From the NCBI RefSeq assembly GCF_009720385.1, contig NZ_ML769306.1, positions 1 through 64,000 of the forward strand: a DNA stretch of 64,000 bases. Direction: 5' to 3'. This document shows, piece after piece, positions 27,672 through 37,632 of this stretch (its first letter is position 1; each line of letters starts with the position of its first letter). The DNA is from Catellatospora vulcania (GTDB taxonomy: Bacteria; Actinomycetota; Actinomycetes; Mycobacteriales; Micromonosporaceae). The translations under genes and the position numbers were made by a program. The notes below the pieces were generated by a model. The model made no database searches. It was given only the letters and a program-made list of their open reading frames with translations, and was not told the DNA's origin.

Positions 27672-28283
27672 GTGTACTGGATAGGTGGCGGCAGCGGCTC
27701 GGGCAAGTCGACTGTTGCCCGGCGACTGGCCGACCAGTACGGCCTGAGCGTCTACGACACCGACGCGGCCATGCCTGAACACGCCCGCCGCATGCCGGCC
27801 GAGACCGCCCCGTACCTGCGTAAGTTCGCCGACATGGACATGAACGACCGGTGGGTCAACCGCGCCCCGGCCGATATGCTCGAAACCTTCCACTGGTACC
27901 ACGGCGAAGGCTTCGATCAGATCATCTCCGACCTGCTGAACCTCTCGACCGCCCAGCCGGTGGTCGCAGAAGGATTCAGGCTCCTGCCTGACTTCGTACA
28001 GCCGCTGCTCGCCGAACGGCGCCGCGCCGTGTGGCTGCTGCCGTCCCCGCAGTTCCGGCGGGACGTCTTCGACTCCCGCGGCGGCACGACATGGGGCTTC
28101 ATCGCCAAGACCAGTGACCCGCAACGCGCACTGCACAACCTGCTCGAACGCGACGCCATGTTCACCGACCGGCTTGCCCGGCAGACCACCCAGCTCGCCC
28201 TGACCGCACTGGCAGCAGATGTCGGGACCGGTGAAGACGACTTCGTCCAGCAGGTCGCCAGGGCGTTCGGTCTCGATGGCTAA
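27672..28283 (+). CDS. P-loop kinase-like protein
   Basis: 203 aa from GTG 27672 (VYWIGGGSGSGKST); an upstream start is possible because the frame stays open. Walker A is GGGSGSGKST at the N-terminus, as in uridine-kinase/shikimate-kinase-like folds. DTDAAM (about 26-31) is a probable substrate-binding Asp segment. VVAEGFRLLPDFVQPLL (about 98-114) resembles the Walker B strand with Glu of small-molecule kinases. A basic LERDAMFTDRLARQ lid-like helix follows. The substrate is unknown. It is the first intact gene on the chromosomal side of the tRNA, followed by a converging HAD pseudogene. Confidence 0.65.
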   Translation: MYWIGGGSGSGKSTVARRLADQYGLSVYDTDAAMPEHARRMPAETAPYLRKFADMDMNDRWVNRAPADMLETFHWYHGEGFDQIISDLLNLSTAQPVVAEGFRLLPDFVQPLLAERRRAVWLLPSPQFRRDVFDSRGGTTWGFIAKTSDPQRALHNLLERDAMFTDRLARQTTQLALTALAADVGTGEDDFVQQVARAFGLDG

Positions 28284-28339
28284 CCCGCCGCCGCAGAGCC
28301 GCTCGCGCCACGGCCGGCGGCGTTCGCAGCCGAGGGCAG

Positions 28340-28850
28340 GCACCCGCTTGCCGACGTCGGCCGCGTCAGGGCGGCTGACAGCAGCCGTTCGAGATACAAC
28401 GCCGTGCCATCCTCGACGTCGGGCAAAGTGACTTTCTTGGCCACGGCGCGCACCACCGTATGGGCGTTGGCCACCGCAACCGACCGTCCCCCACCGCAAC
28501 ATCGACCCATCGTCGGGCAGGTCACCGAACACAGCAGCTCATGGCCCAGTCCGCCCGCGCCAACATTGAGCTCGGCGGCCGTCTCAGCCGGCGCGCTGGC
28601 CTTCGTCACGCGTTGCCGGGCCAGCTCGACCAAGCCCCGGCACCCGTGCCAGGTCACCTCCGCGAAGTCGCCTACCGCCTCGGACACCGGCTGGATGACA
28701 AATCGGGGTCCCTGCAGCATCCCTGCAGCAGCCGCCCGGGGCGAACCCTGGAGCGGCCCGGCGGTGGGCAACGCGCTGCGGTCGCCGACCGAGCGAGACG
28801 CGACACCGCCCGCCTGCGCGAGCTCACGGCGAGTCGGGCGGCTTGAGGTT
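28340..28850 (-). pseudogene. Cof-type HAD hydrolase remnant
   Basis: Reading leftward, one frame gives AEVTWHGCRGLVEL, VTKASAPAETAAELNVGA, then later SVAVANAHTVVRAVAKKVTLP and VEDGTALYLERLL. The frame between them is displaced: the HAD motif IV GDLPDDGSMLRW occurs in a neighbouring frame at about 28490-28530. Together these match the C-terminal half of HAD-IIB (Cof) phosphatases, whose motif is GD-x3-D-x2-ML. At least two frameshifts are needed and the N-terminal DxDGT is not found. Confidence 0.7.
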
Positions 28851-29282
28851 TTGAAGGGTGCTGCGACTGACCGACCCGCGCCCAACCGTCACTGCGGCGG
28901 TGGCCGTGGCCACCGCGCATCTGGCAGACCGACCATCTCATGCAGGGTGCGGTACCGACCCGGCGGATCTTCATGTGGCGGCCGTCGGCTGTCGATCAGA
29001 CGGGCGACGGCGCGGGTGAAGACCATACTCGTTGCAGCCGTCGACCGCGGGCAGTCCGTTCACCAGTACAGGTACGGAAGGCGGACGACCCACCGGCTCG
29101 CTCACCGAAGTCACGACCCGATGGCCGGCCTGCGCACGCCACGCTTGGCCCGAGCTCGGCGTCCTCACACGTCACGGCCCTAGCCGTGAGCATTCACTCA
29201 TGACCGGCCACCTCGGGATGAATAGCCTCACCTCGCGCAAATGGTACATATATCTGGGTGTGGCTCGTCCCGGAGCCGGTCC
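28851..29282. other. Gap with no recognisable gene
   Basis: About 430 bases, presumably containing decayed HAD N-terminal sequence and the promoter for 29298. No motif is recognisable. Confidence 0.3.
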
Positions 29283-29297
29283 AGAGAGGAATATCCC

Positions 29298-30266
29298 TTG
29301 ACCAAGCGAAGCAGCGTTCAAATCGCCACCTGCGTGGTGCCGAACTCGACCGAGCAGCCGGTGCTGACCGTCTCCGGTTCGGGCACCTCTCTCACCACTG
29401 TGGTCTGCAAGCCCGCGGCCAGCCACCACGACCGCCAGGTGTGGACGATGGAGGAGACGACCGAGACCCGAGGCGACGAAGCGACCGGCTTGCGGCTGGT
29501 CACCTACCGGACGTTCACCATGACGATCGGCAAGCAGGTGATGGCGCTGACGCGCCCTTCAGCCAAGCAGCCGCTCGTGGTCAAGCCTTATGTCTCCGGC
29601 GGCGCGGCCCAGATCTGGTATGACGTGCTGAACCGATCGTCCACGAACTTCACCCTGGGCTCGGCCGACAGCACCCCGATCTGCATCGACCTGCAGGACA
29701 GCAAGACCAAAGACGGCTCACCGGTATGCGCCTACCCGCTGAACAACCCGTTCACCGCCAACCAGGCCTGGCAGTTGAAGTGGCTGAACGACCTGCCGGG
29801 CTCGCACATCCCGCAGCAGTACGACATCGCCAACCTGCTGCTCTCCGAGGCGACCAAGAATCCGCAGTTCCGGGCCATGCTGATCGCCGATCCCGCACGT
29901 ACGTTCACCGATGCCGGGTACCCGCTGCACATCGAGGACTACACCGGTTTCAACAACTTTTTCCGGTCCCACAAGCCGCTGATGCAGGCGCTGGCCGGCG
30001 GCGCCGAAGCGACCGTAACAGCTGACTGGCGGTGCATCGTCTGCCAGATCGGCCTCTACTCCGCCGCGGCCATCCTGGTCGGTATCGGCGCTGTCGGGCT
30101 GGCGCTGCTGACCCCGACCACCCCGATCGTGGTCTCCATCGCGGCGACCGGGGTGGTCACCGCGCCTCAGGCGCTGGCCTTCATCGTCGGCCTCGGCGCC
30201 CTGGCCGACTTCTCGGTCGCCTCGGTGCTGACTGCCCTCTGCGAGTGGCTCAACATCTGCGACTGA
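29298..30266 (+). CDS. Unusual protein: beta-trefoil-like head, leader-like helix, hydrophobic Cys-flanked tail
   Basis: 322 aa from TTG 29298, which has AGAGAGGA seven bases upstream. Residues 1 to about 165 are beta-rich with paired cysteines and an ANQAWQLKWL segment, reminiscent of ricin-type lectin repeats. Residues about 175-225 (YDIANLLLSEA...FRAMLIADPARTFTDAGYPL) resemble the nitrile-hydratase-like leader seen in peptide natural-product precursors. The last 75 residues start at CIVCQ, run through two long hydrophobic stretches with Gly, Ala and Pro, and end in CEWLNIC. No signal peptide is seen. No modifying enzymes lie adjacent. A membrane-active or precursor role is only a hypothesis. 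A strong hairpin follows. Confidence 0.55.
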   Translation: MTKRSSVQIATCVVPNSTEQPVLTVSGSGTSLTTVVCKPAASHHDRQVWTMEETTETRGDEATGLRLVTYRTFTMTIGKQVMALTRPSAKQPLVVKPYVSGGAAQIWYDVLNRSSTNFTLGSADSTPICIDLQDSKTKDGSPVCAYPLNNPFTANQAWQLKWLNDLPGSHIPQQYDIANLLLSEATKNPQFRAMLIADPARTFTDAGYPLHIEDYTGFNNFFRSHKPLMQALAGGAEATVTADWRCIVCQIGLYSAAAILVGIGAVGLALLTPTTPIVVSIAATGVVTAPQALAFIVGLGALADFSVASVLTALCEWLNICD

Positions 30267-30276
30267 CCGCGTCACC

Positions 30277-30320
30277 ACATGCTGCAGCCCTTGCCGCACA
30301 GGTCAGGGGCTGCAGCATGT
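30277..30320 (+). terminator. Terminator hairpin
   Basis: A perfect 14-bp stem, ACATGCTGCAGCCC (30277-30290) with its complement at 30307-30320, begins 10 bases after the stop of the preceding gene. There is no pronounced T run. Confidence 0.7.
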
Positions 30321-30579
30321 TCTCCGCCACGGCCATCTCCACCCGGGAGGTGCAGGTCGGCCAGGCCCCGGCGGGCCCACGTGTGCTGTTGGCGTCCCCG
30401 GTCTGATATCCATGGCCGACCTGTCCCGGGGACGCCGAGAGCGACATTCCATCGACGATCACGACTGGCGCTTCACGGAATCAAGGATTTGCGAATCCGC
30501 GGAGCAGAGCGAGGTCTGCTGGGAGGTGAGGCGAACGTCGCTTCGAACCGCGGACGTTCGCATTGGAGCATCCGATCTT

Positions 30580-30785
30580 TCACGGTGCGGTGAGTGCTTC
30601 GGTGGGTGAGAGGCGGGCCGCTCGCCAGGCCGGGTACACCCCGGCTCAGCCGCCGATGATCAGCGTGGTCGCCATGCCCCGAGGGTCGCCCATAGTGGTA
30701 CGACCGCAGGCCAGTCCTGGTAGGCGGCGTAGCCGGTGGTCACGGCGATACCGAGAAGAGCGCCGTCCAGGCCCTCCAGCGCTGA
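30580..30785 (-). pseudogene. FtsX/MacB-type ABC permease C-terminal fragment
   Basis: Reading leftward, LEGLDGALLGIAVTTGYAAYQDWPAVVPLW is followed in another frame by TTLIIGG, an in-frame TGA, and AGVYPAWRAARLSPTEALTAP ending at TGA 30580-30582. YPAWRAARLSPTEAL is the hallmark end of FtsX-like permeases of MacB-type exporters. Only about 65 codons remain, with a frameshift and a stop, so it is dead. Its upstream end abuts a transposase fragment that may have disrupted it. Confidence 0.75.
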
Positions 30786-30799
30786 CCAGCGACTCGGCG

Positions 30800-31250
30800 C
30801 GGCTCGTTCGGTGGTGGCAGCGACGGTCAGGACCGCGAGGGCGATCATCGCCAGGAGCGTGAAACCGGTGCCAGGCGGTCCAGCCGCGGCACTGCTAACT
30901 GGTCGAGCCCGACCTGCCTTTTCGCGGTCTGGAACGCCTCCTCCACTGACCATCTGCTGCCGGCGACGGTGACCAGGCGCAGCAGTGGCACCGGTGCCGG
31001 GCTACAGCACAGGTGACAGGCCAGCTGTCCGACGCTGCCGCAGCGCGCGAACAGACTGTGGCAGCCTTCTCCCTCGTCGAGGACGGTGGCCCAGGCCCAG
31101 TCGTAGAAGCGGTTGGACCTGCTCGGGCTGTCGCTGCTGCGGCCCAGGCCGCACAGCGAAACCTTCTGGGAGCAGTTCGCGCACCTGCTCGCCCGCCCGT
31201 ATACGGAACCGTCCACCATCGCTTCGGATGGCACCGCGACAACGAGCATC
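30800..31250 (-). pseudogene. Transposase fragment (IS701/IS4-like)
   Basis: Reading leftward, MLVVAVPSEAMVDGSVYGR, RFYDWAWATVLDEGEG, LLRLVTVAGSRWSVEEAFQTAKRQVGLDQ and, in another frame, FTLLAMIALAVLTVAA match the C-terminal half of DDE transposases of IS701-like actinobacterial elements. The W-x-VEE-x-FQ block holds the catalytic Glu. Frameshifts separate the pieces and no N-terminal half or terminal repeat was found. Confidence 0.7.
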
Positions 31251-31612
31251 GGGTATCACCTGTTCCACGGACGACGAACATTCTGCCGAGGACGGTCGAA
31301 ACGACGACGGCGCCTTGGATCGCGCCACGGCCTGAGGGCACAGCGCGGCTGGTCGGCCAGCGGTAGTGGCCGATTCGTGAACGTCCTGTGCGCGTTCATC
31401 GGCAGACCGTCGCCGGGCGACCCGATGCGTTAACGTCGGTGCCCAAGCCACCCATGGTGTGCCGGACCCGAGCCCGCACGAGCCTGCCCGATCTGGGCGG
31501 CCAAGCGGTCGGCGGGGCCAGGCAGACCATGCGGGGCGCGTCACCTGCGACCCCCGTTCAGCATGCTCGAGGTACCGCCGAGTCTGTTCGTGGACTCCGG
31601 GTGGCCTACACG
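31251..31612. other. Gap, probable further transposase decay
   Basis: About 360 bases between the transposase fragment and the lipoprotein gene. Short frames run both ways but none is convincing. Confidence 0.3.
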
Positions 31613-32668
31613 ATGCTGGAACCGGCTGAAGGACCGTTGGTGGCGAGAAGGCGACTGCTCATGACGGTGTGTGCCGTCATGGCGATGTATGCGATGACGG
31701 CGTGTACGGGCGGGATCTGGCAGTTCCTGGCTCCCGCCACCCCGTCGGGATCCCCGATCGACGCCCCGCAGGGTGCGCTGAGCAGCCCGGTCTGGCTCGC
31801 CGACGGCTGGATCTACGTACTGCGCGACGATCCGACGTTGGGTCCGCGCGAGGAGGTCTGGCGTACCAGGCAGGCGGGCAAGGCCGAGCGGCTCAACCTG
31901 CCTGACCAGCCCGGTTGCCGGGTCACCGGCTACCAGCGTCTGCAGGCGCTGCCGGACGGCCGCCTGGGGATCGAGCGACTGTGCCTCATGGAGGATCCGC
32001 GGCAGGACTACTTCGATCTGGTGGCGTACGAGCCGTCGACGGCGAAGGTCGAGCCGCTCGTGAGGCTCAGTAACATGGCGAACCAGGTCACCTGGGCACC
32101 GGGGCTGCAGGAGGGATACGTCTCGCACAGCGACGCGATCTGCGTCGGCATCGCGCGGTTCACCCGCAACGGCGCCGAGCGGATCCCGGATCCGGTGACC
32201 TTCGACGGTCACCGCTGGGTGATCGACTCTGCCTGGTTCAGTGAGGCGGCGGCCGATTGCACGGCAGACGGCCAGGCCAACCTCCCGGTCCTGCGTAAGG
32301 ACGGCAAAAGTCTGCTGATTTTCGCCTCCCCCACCTCGCAGGGCGAGTCGGGCGGCTCCCGGACCCGTCATCCGTGGAACCTCTACCGGTGGACGCCCGG
32401 CGTCGACCAGCCGAGGTCGGTGGTGAAGGGCTTCGGCCCGCCCTTGGCCGCGGTGATCACACCGGACGACCGGAGCCTGCTGGTGGCCACGCAGTGGAAG
32501 TCGCAGGACGGCATCTGGCGGGTGGACCTGCAGTCAGGCGAGGTGACTTCGGTATCGGCCGGGAAAGGGCTGGGGGTGACCGTCTCCCCGGACGGCAAGA
32601 AGATCGCCGCGGTATTCGAGTCGGGCGACACCGAACACACCCGACTGAGAGTGATCGACGCCGCCTGA
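31613..32668 (+). CDS. Lipoprotein with beta-propeller-like repeats
   Basis: 351 aa from ATG 31613; GTG 31640 is an alternative. A basic ARRRLLMTVCAVMAMYAMTAC segment is a lipoprotein signal with Cys at about residue 31. The mature part holds repeated SPVWLADGWIYVLRDD, LAAVITPDDRSLLVATQ and LGVTVSPDGKKIAAVFE motifs. These are typical WD40/TolB-like or LpqB-like blades with S/TPDG turns. It would be anchored on the outer face of the membrane; the ligand is unknown. It is monocistronic on the plus strand, preceded by decayed mobile DNA. Confidence 0.7.
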   Translation: MLEPAEGPLVARRRLLMTVCAVMAMYAMTACTGGIWQFLAPATPSGSPIDAPQGALSSPVWLADGWIYVLRDDPTLGPREEVWRTRQAGKAERLNLPDQPGCRVTGYQRLQALPDGRLGIERLCLMEDPRQDYFDLVAYEPSTAKVEPLVRLSNMANQVTWAPGLQEGYVSHSDAICVGIARFTRNGAERIPDPVTFDGHRWVIDSAWFSEAAADCTADGQANLPVLRKDGKSLLIFASPTSQGESGGSRTRHPWNLYRWTPGVDQPRSVVKGFGPPLAAVITPDDRSLLVATQWKSQDGIWRVDLQSGEVTSVSAGKGLGVTVSPDGKKIAAVFESGDTEHTRLRVIDAA

Positions 32669-32854
32669 CCGCCGAGGCGTCCCCGAACCAGAACATCGAC
32701 CTGGCCGCGTGCGCGAAGTACGGCCGTGCACGCTCGGTGTGCGTCCGGCGGCGGCAAGGCGCAGACATGAGCCGTCACCGCTGACGCCGAGCAGTGGGCT
32801 GGCCGGGTGCGCCCCCATGCCTGAGTGCGCAGGCAGGGGGGCACCACCCGGGGG

Positions 32855-34003
32855 TCAGCAGATGCGGGAGATCAGACCCGCCAGCAGCGCGACGCGGGGC
32901 GCGACCGAGTTGAGGTCGAGCCACTCCTCGGGACCGTGGTCGCCGCCGCCCACCGGGCCCAGACCGTCGAGAACCGGTACGCCTGATTCGGCCAGCAGGT
33001 TCGCGTCGGCGCATCCACCGGTCGCCGCGTGCGTGACCGTGATACCGAGCTGCCTGCCGACGTCCTCGGCAGCACGCAGCAGCTGGGCCGTGCCGGGGCC
33101 ACCGGCCCATGGCGGCGTCGGCGCCACCACCCGCATGGTGGCGGTGACCCCGTCGACGACCGTGTCGCCGACCAGCCGGGCGATGTCGGACAGGGCCGCC
33201 CGGTAGGCGGCGGGCTCGGTGGCGCGCACGTCGGCGACGAGGCGGGCGTGGTCGGCCACGACGTTGGGCCGGGTGCCGGCCCGCAGGATGCCGACGTTGA
33301 CGCCGTCGAGGTTCTGCAGCGCGACGGTGAGGTGTGCCGCGGCGAGGGCCGCGTTGGCGCCGCGTTCGGGTTCGATGCCCGCGTGCGCGGCCCGGCCGTG
33401 CAGGTCGATCTCGACGTCGGCGACGCCTTTGCGGGCCGAGACGAGGTCGCCGTTGTCTCGGGCGCATTCCAGGCACAGGATCGCGTCGGCTTGCGCGGCG
33501 AGCTCGGCCAGCAGTGTGCGGCTGCCGATGGAGCCGATCTCCTCGTCCGGCGTGGCGACCACGACGAGTTCGCCGAAGCTGCGGTCGCCGAGCCGGATCA
33601 GGGTCTCGATCGCGGCGAGGCCGGCCAGCAGGCCGGCCTTGTCGTCGCAGACACCGGGCCCGTATGCCCGGCCGGTGGCGCCGTCGACGGTGAGCGGGCG
33701 GGCCGCGGCTGTGCCCGGTGGGAATACCGTGTCCAGGTGTGCGGCGAGCAGGATGCGCCGGGTGCCTCGGCCGGGCAGCCGGGCCACCACGGCGTCGCCG
33801 AGCGGGACCGTGGTCTCGTCGCAGATCGGCACGAGGGTGACGTCGAGTCCTGCTTCCGCTGCGTAGCCGGCGAACCGGGAAGCGACCTTGCGCAGGCCCG
33901 CGACCTGCCGGGAGCCACAGTCGATCTCGACGAGTTCGGCGAGCCTGGCGAGAAATGCCGGGTAGCGCTCGGCGGCCGTCTCGCGCAGCTTGCGGGCGTT
34001 CAC
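32855..34003 (-). CDS. M20 family metallopeptidase (glutamate carboxypeptidase-like)
   Basis: 382 aa from GTG 34003, overlapping the stop of the ABC ATPase gene by three bases, so the two are translationally coupled. Zinc-site motifs of the family are all present: [10 protein letters not shown] (His-Asp), [10 protein letters not shown] (Asp), ATPDEEIGS (catalytic Glu and Glu), LCLECA (Glu) and [10 protein letters not shown] (last His). The dimerisation lid region with HGRAAHAG lies between. It has no signal peptide and so is cytoplasmic. Located last in an amino-acid importer operon, it probably hydrolyses an imported dipeptide or N-acyl amino acid. The substrate is discussed in the cyanophycin finding. 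Confidence 0.88.
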   Translation of the reverse strand: MNARKLRETAAERYPAFLARLAELVEIDCGSRQVAGLRKVASRFAGYAAEAGLDVTLVPICDETTVPLGDAVVARLPGRGTRRILLAAHLDTVFPPGTAAARPLTVDGATGRAYGPGVCDDKAGLLAGLAAIETLIRLGDRSFGELVVVATPDEEIGSIGSRTLLAELAAQADAILCLECARDNGDLVSARKGVADVEIDLHGRAAHAGIEPERGANAALAAAHLTVALQNLDGVNVGILRAGTRPNVVADHARLVADVRATEPAAYRAALSDIARLVGDTVVDGVTATMRVVAPTPPWAGGPGTAQLLRAAEDVGRQLGITVTHAATGGCADANLLAESGVPVLDGLGPVGGGDHGPEEWLDLNSVAPRVALLAGLISRIC

Positions 34004-34761
34004 AGGACCTTGGCCAGGAACGCGCGGGTCCGGTCGTGCTGCGGGTCGCCGAGCACCTGGTCGGGTGTGCCGGATTCGACGACGACGCCGGCGTCCATGA
34101 ACACGACGGTGTCGGCGACTTCGCGGGCGAAGCCCATCTCGTGGGTGACGACCATCATGGTCATGCCGTCTTCGGCCAGGCCGCGCATCACGTCGAGGAC
34201 TTCGCCGACGAGTTCGGGGTCCAGGGCGGAGGTGGGTTCGTCGAACAGCATGAGTTTGGGCCGCATGGCCAGGGCGCGGGCGATGGCGACGCGTTGCTGC
34301 TGGCCGCCGGAGAGCATGGCCGGGTAGGCGTCGGCCTTGTCGGCCAGGCCCACCCGTTCGAGCAGTTGCATGGCTCGTTCCCGGGCGGCGGCGCGGGGCT
34401 CTTTGAGCACGTTGACCGGTGCTTCGGTGATGTTGCCGAGGGCGGTCAGGTGCGGGAAGAGGTTGAAGCGCTGGAAGACCATGCCGATGTCGCGGCGGCG
34501 GTGTGCGATCTCGCGTTCGCGTAGTTCGAACAGGCGGTCGCCGCGCCGGCGGTAGCCGACGAGTTCGCCGTCGACCCACAGCTGCCCGGCGGTGACGGAT
34601 TCGAGGTGGTTGACGCAGCGCAGGAAGGTGGACTTGCCGGAGCCGGACGGGCCGAGCAGGCAGCTGACCTCGCCGGGGGCGACCTGCAGGTCGATGCCGC
34701 GTAGTACTTCGAGGTTGCCGAAGCTCTTGCGGACGTTCTCCGCTTTGATCATGGCGGTCAT
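34000..34761 (-). CDS. Polar amino-acid ABC transporter ATP-binding protein
   Basis: 253 aa from ATG 34761 ([10 protein letters not shown]), overlapping the permease stop (ATGA). Walker A is GPSGSGKST, the Q loop is [12 protein letters not shown], the signature is LSGGQQQR, Walker B is [12 protein letters not shown] and the switch His is in VVTHEMGF. These match the GlnQ/HisP group, which energises uptake of polar or basic amino acids. It is second in the SBP-permease-ATPase-M20 operon. Confidence 0.93.
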   Translation of the reverse strand: MTAMIKAENVRKSFGNLEVLRGIDLQVAPGEVSCLLGPSGSGKSTFLRCVNHLESVTAGQLWVDGELVGYRRRGDRLFELREREIAHRRRDIGMVFQRFNLFPHLTALGNITEAPVNVLKEPRAAARERAMQLLERVGLADKADAYPAMLSGGQQQRVAIARALAMRPKLMLFDEPTSALDPELVGEVLDVMRGLAEDGMTMMVVTHEMGFAREVADTVVFMDAGVVVESGTPDQVLGDPQHDRTRAFLAKVL

Positions 34762-35627
34762 CGGAACATGCCTCCCCGCTGTGTTGCCTGGTGTCCGCGG
34801 CCGAAGCGGCGCTCGACGAAGTACTGGGCCAGCGACAGGACGCTGACCATGGCCAGGTACCAGATCGCGGCGACGGCCAGGAGCGGGATCACCTTGTAGT
34901 TCTGGGCGTAGACGGTCTGCACGGCGGTCATCAGGTCGCGTCCGGCGATGACCGACACCAGGGCGGTGGACTTGAGCATGGTGATGACCTCGTTGCCCAT
35001 GGGCGGTGCGATCACCCGCATCGCCTGCGGCAGGATGATGCGTCGCATGGTCAGTGCGGGTTTCATGCCCAGGGCGTGTGCGGCCTCGGTCTGGCCGCTG
35101 TCGACGGCGAGGATGCCGCCGCGGACGATCTCGGCGGCGTACGCCATCTCGTTGAGCGACAGCGCCAGTACCGCGGGCACGATGCCGACCATGACGGCGT
35201 TGGTGGGCTGGTCGAAGATCGCGATGTCGGTGAACGGCACGGTGATCGTCAGGCGCGGCAGCAGGGCGCCGAGGAAGCCGAAGAACACGATCTGCACCAG
35301 CAGTGGTGTGCCGCGGAAGAACCATACGAATGCGGCGGCGGTGAACCGCAGGACCGGGTTCGCCGACAGGCGCATGACGGCCAGCAGGACGCCGCCGGCG
35401 GTGCCGAGCACCATGGCGATGGCGGTCAGCAGCAGTGTGGTGCGCACGCCTTCGAGGACGAAGTCTTTGAACAGGTAGTCGGCGATGATGTCGGGTTCGA
35501 GGTTGGGGCTGCGCACCAGCGCGGAGAAGATCTGGTAGGCCAGCAGGGCCACGGCCAGTGCGGCCAGCCAGCGTCCGTAGTGGCGGACGGGAACGGCTTT
35601 GATCGGGGGATGGGTGTCTTGCGTCAT
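34758..35627 (-). CDS. Polar amino-acid ABC transporter permease
   Basis: 289 aa with about five membrane segments. The EAA loop is [24 protein letters not shown], typical of the HisM/GlnP family. [17 protein letters not shown] and [14 protein letters not shown] mark the conserved early helices. The start ATG 35627 has a GAGGGAC site. A single permease implies a homodimeric channel. It is coupled to the ATPase gene by ATGA overlap and lies 71 bases downstream of the binding-protein gene. Confidence 0.92.
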   Translation of the reverse strand: MTQDTHPPIKAVPVRHYGRWLAALAVALLAYQIFSALVRSPNLEPDIIADYLFKDFVLEGVRTTLLLTAIAMVLGTAGGVLLAVMRLSANPVLRFTAAAFVWFFRGTPLLVQIVFFGFLGALLPRLTITVPFTDIAIFDQPTNAVMVGIVPAVLALSLNEMAYAAEIVRGGILAVDSGQTEAAHALGMKPALTMRRIILPQAMRVIAPPMGNEVITMLKSTALVSVIAGRDLMTAVQTVYAQNYKVIPLLAVAAIWYLAMVSVLSLAQYFVERRFGRGHQATQRGGMFR

Positions 35628-35698
35628 GGGGTGGGGTCCCTCGTGTCAGTGGCACGTGACGGGCGCTGGGCGCGCCCGTCACGTGCCGGTGGGCGCGG

Positions 35699-36646
35699 TC
35701 AGTCGATGGCCTGGTCGATGGTCGCCGTGGCCAGGCCGATCTCCTTCTGCCCGTACTGGTCGAGGATCTTGGCGTAGGTGCCGTCGTCGATCAGGGACTG
35801 CACCGCGGCCTGGAACGCCTGCGCCAGGTCTGCGCGCGACTTGAGGAAGCCGAAGCCGTTGGGGCTGGCCAGCCAGCCGTTGGGGTTCTGCGGGTCGGCG
35901 GCCAGCTGCACCTTGTCCTTGAGCTGCGCCTCGGTGTCGGCGAGGTTGACCCGGGTCGCGGCGACCGCTTCGACGGCGCCGGCGAGCAGGGCCTGCACGG
36001 CCTGCGGGTTCTCCGGGTACTCCTTGATGGTGATCGCCTTGCCGGCGCAGCTGTCCTTGCTGTAGGCGGTCAGGTGCTTGGCCTGGTTGCTGGCCTTCTG
36101 CACCCCGACCGTGCGCCCGCACAGGCCGGTCACGTCGTTGATCGCCAGGGGGTTGCCCTTGAGGACGAGGAACCCGGTGCCGGACGCGGAGTAGTCGACG
36201 AAGGTGGCGACCTGCTGGCGCTCCTTCTTGTCGGTGATGCCACCGGCGATGGCGTCGTACTTGCCTGCCTGCAGGCCGGGCACGAGGCCGTCGAAGGGCT
36301 GCTGGCTCCACTGCGCCTTCAGGCCCAGGCGGGCCGCGGCGGCGGTGAGCACGTCGTGGTCCAGGCCCTTGAACTCGGTGGTGTTGCCTTCGGTCTTGAA
36401 GTCGATGAACGGCTCGTACGGGGCGTTGGTGGCGATGGTGACGGCGGCCTTGCCGCGGAAGTCGGCGGGCAGCTTGGCGGCGACTTTGGCGTCGGTGGTG
36501 ACGTCGCCGACGCCGGTGATGGCGACGGTGACGGTCGCGGCCGCCGGGGAGTCACCGGTGGCGGGGGTGTCGGTGGCGCAGGCGGCCGCGGTGAGCGCGA
36601 CGGCCGCGAGCGCGGCGCTGGACAGGGCGAAACGGCGCGAACGCAT
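35699..36646 (-). CDS. Amino-acid ABC transporter substrate-binding lipoprotein
   Basis: 315 aa, with a lipoprotein signal ending LTAAAC at about residue 23 and a low-complexity Thr/Ala/Pro linker. The SBP_bac_3 fold shows as [54 protein letters not shown] and the C-terminal [13 protein letters not shown]. It is a cluster 3 polar amino-acid binder. GGAGG precedes ATG 36646. It heads the importer operon, and its promoter carries the TGTAAT-N4-GTTACA operator at 36684-36699. Confidence 0.92.
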   Translation of the reverse strand: MRSRRFALSSAALAAVALTAAACATDTPATGDSPAAATVTVAITGVGDVTTDAKVAAKLPADFRGKAAVTIATNAPYEPFIDFKTEGNTTEFKGLDHDVLTAAAARLGLKAQWSQQPFDGLVPGLQAGKYDAIAGGITDKKERQQVATFVDYSASGTGFLVLKGNPLAINDVTGLCGRTVGVQKASNQAKHLTAYSKDSCAGKAITIKEYPENPQAVQALLAGAVEAVAATRVNLADTEAQLKDKVQLAADPQNPNGWLASPNGFGFLKSRADLAQAFQAAVQSLIDDGTYAKILDQYGQKEIGLATATIDQAID

Positions 36647-36683
36647 GAAGTCCTCCCGGTTACTGAAACTCAGTACCCGGGAC

Positions 36684-36699
36684 TGTAATAGGCGTTACA
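36684..36699. promoter_or_regulatory. Putative RpiR operator upstream of importer operon
   Basis: TGTAAT-AGGC-GTTACA is a 6-4-6 dyad lying 38 bases upstream of the binding-protein ATG. It shares spacing and half-sites with 39191-39206. Further GTTAC and GTAAC half-sites occur at 36711-36715 and 36724-36728. Confidence 0.6.
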
Positions 36700-36732
36700 G
36701 AGATTGTGAAGTTACGTTTTGATGTAACAAGA

Positions 36733-37593
36733 TCATTCGAGGAGGCCGTACCGCTGCGCCGCCGCCTCGATTGAGCTCAACTGCTCGCCCGCGGCCGGGC
36801 CCAGCCGGGCGATCACGCCGTCGATCAGGGTCTCCAGAACCGCCACGGTGGGCACGAAGCTGTCGTAGGCCGACGGCGAGTCGACCCGGCTGGGCAGCAC
36901 GACGTCGGCGACGCCCGCGACCGGCGACAGCCACCGGTCGGTGAACAGGATGATCTTCGCCTCGTGTTCCTTGGCCGCCTGCGCCAGCCGCAGCGTGGGC
37001 TGCTCGTAGCGGCGGTAGTCGAACAGCACCAGCAGGTCCTTGCGGCCCAGGCCGGCCAGCAGCCCGGCCCGCTCGACCTGGCCGGCAGGCAGCAGGCGGC
37101 TGTTGCCGCGGATCTGCACCAGGTGCATCACGAGGTAGTGGGCCAGCAGCGCCGAGAAGCGGCCGCCGTGGCCGGTGACCCGCAACTGCGGATCCGACAG
37201 CAGCCGCACCGCCGCCTCGACCTCGGCCTCGGGCAGCTCGGCCAGGGTGGCCTCCACGGCCTGGGGCAGCACCCGCCGGGCGCGCTGGAGCGCCCCGCCG
37301 GGGGCAGCGGGCGGTTCCGCGGTGTATGCGGCCAGCGGCGAGGTGTCGCGCTCAGCGAGCTCGTCCCGTACGGCCTTCTGGAACTCGGGGTGGCCCCGAA
37401 AGCCGAGCCGGTTGACGAAGCGCAGCACCGTCGGCCCGCTCACCCCGGCCCGCTCGGCCAGCACCGCCACCGTCTCCAGCGCCGCCGAGGGGTAGGCCGC
37501 CAGCAGCACCCGGGCCACCCGGCGCTCGGCCGGGCTGCATTCGCCCAGCCGGGCGTGGATCATCCCGGCGACGCCTTGCTCGACTGCGGTCAT
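36733..37593 (-). CDS. RpiR/MurR family transcriptional regulator
   Basis: 286 aa. The N-terminal HTH_6 domain shows AERRVARVLLAAYPSAALETVAVLAERAGVSGPTVLRFVNRLGF (about 21-65). The C-terminal SIS domain (about 125-250) includes VTGHGGRFSALLAHYL, DLLVLFDYRRYEQPTLRLAQAAKEH and IILFTDRWLSP. SIS domains bind phosphosugars or related ligands. It ends 33 bases upstream of the operator at 36684, so it reads toward the importer operon and probably controls that operon and the flanking S51 genes. Confidence 0.88.
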   Translation of the reverse strand: MTAVEQGVAGMIHARLGECSPAERRVARVLLAAYPSAALETVAVLAERAGVSGPTVLRFVNRLGFRGHPEFQKAVRDELAERDTSPLAAYTAEPPAAPGGALQRARRVLPQAVEATLAELPEAEVEAAVRLLSDPQLRVTGHGGRFSALLAHYLVMHLVQIRGNSRLLPAGQVERAGLLAGLGRKDLLVLFDYRRYEQPTLRLAQAAKEHEAKIILFTDRWLSPVAGVADVVLPSRVDSPSAYDSFVPTVAVLETLIDGVIARLGPAAGEQLSSIEAAAQRYGLLE

Positions 37594-37632
37594 CTGCCAC
37601 CTCCGCGGACAGCCTAGCCACGCGCGGGCGAG

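Noticed and set aside
32709-36688. Several long plus-strand frames opposite the M20 peptidase and ABC genes
   Set aside because: They are antisense shadows of clearly conserved genes. Their Gly/Asp/Val-rich composition has no domain.
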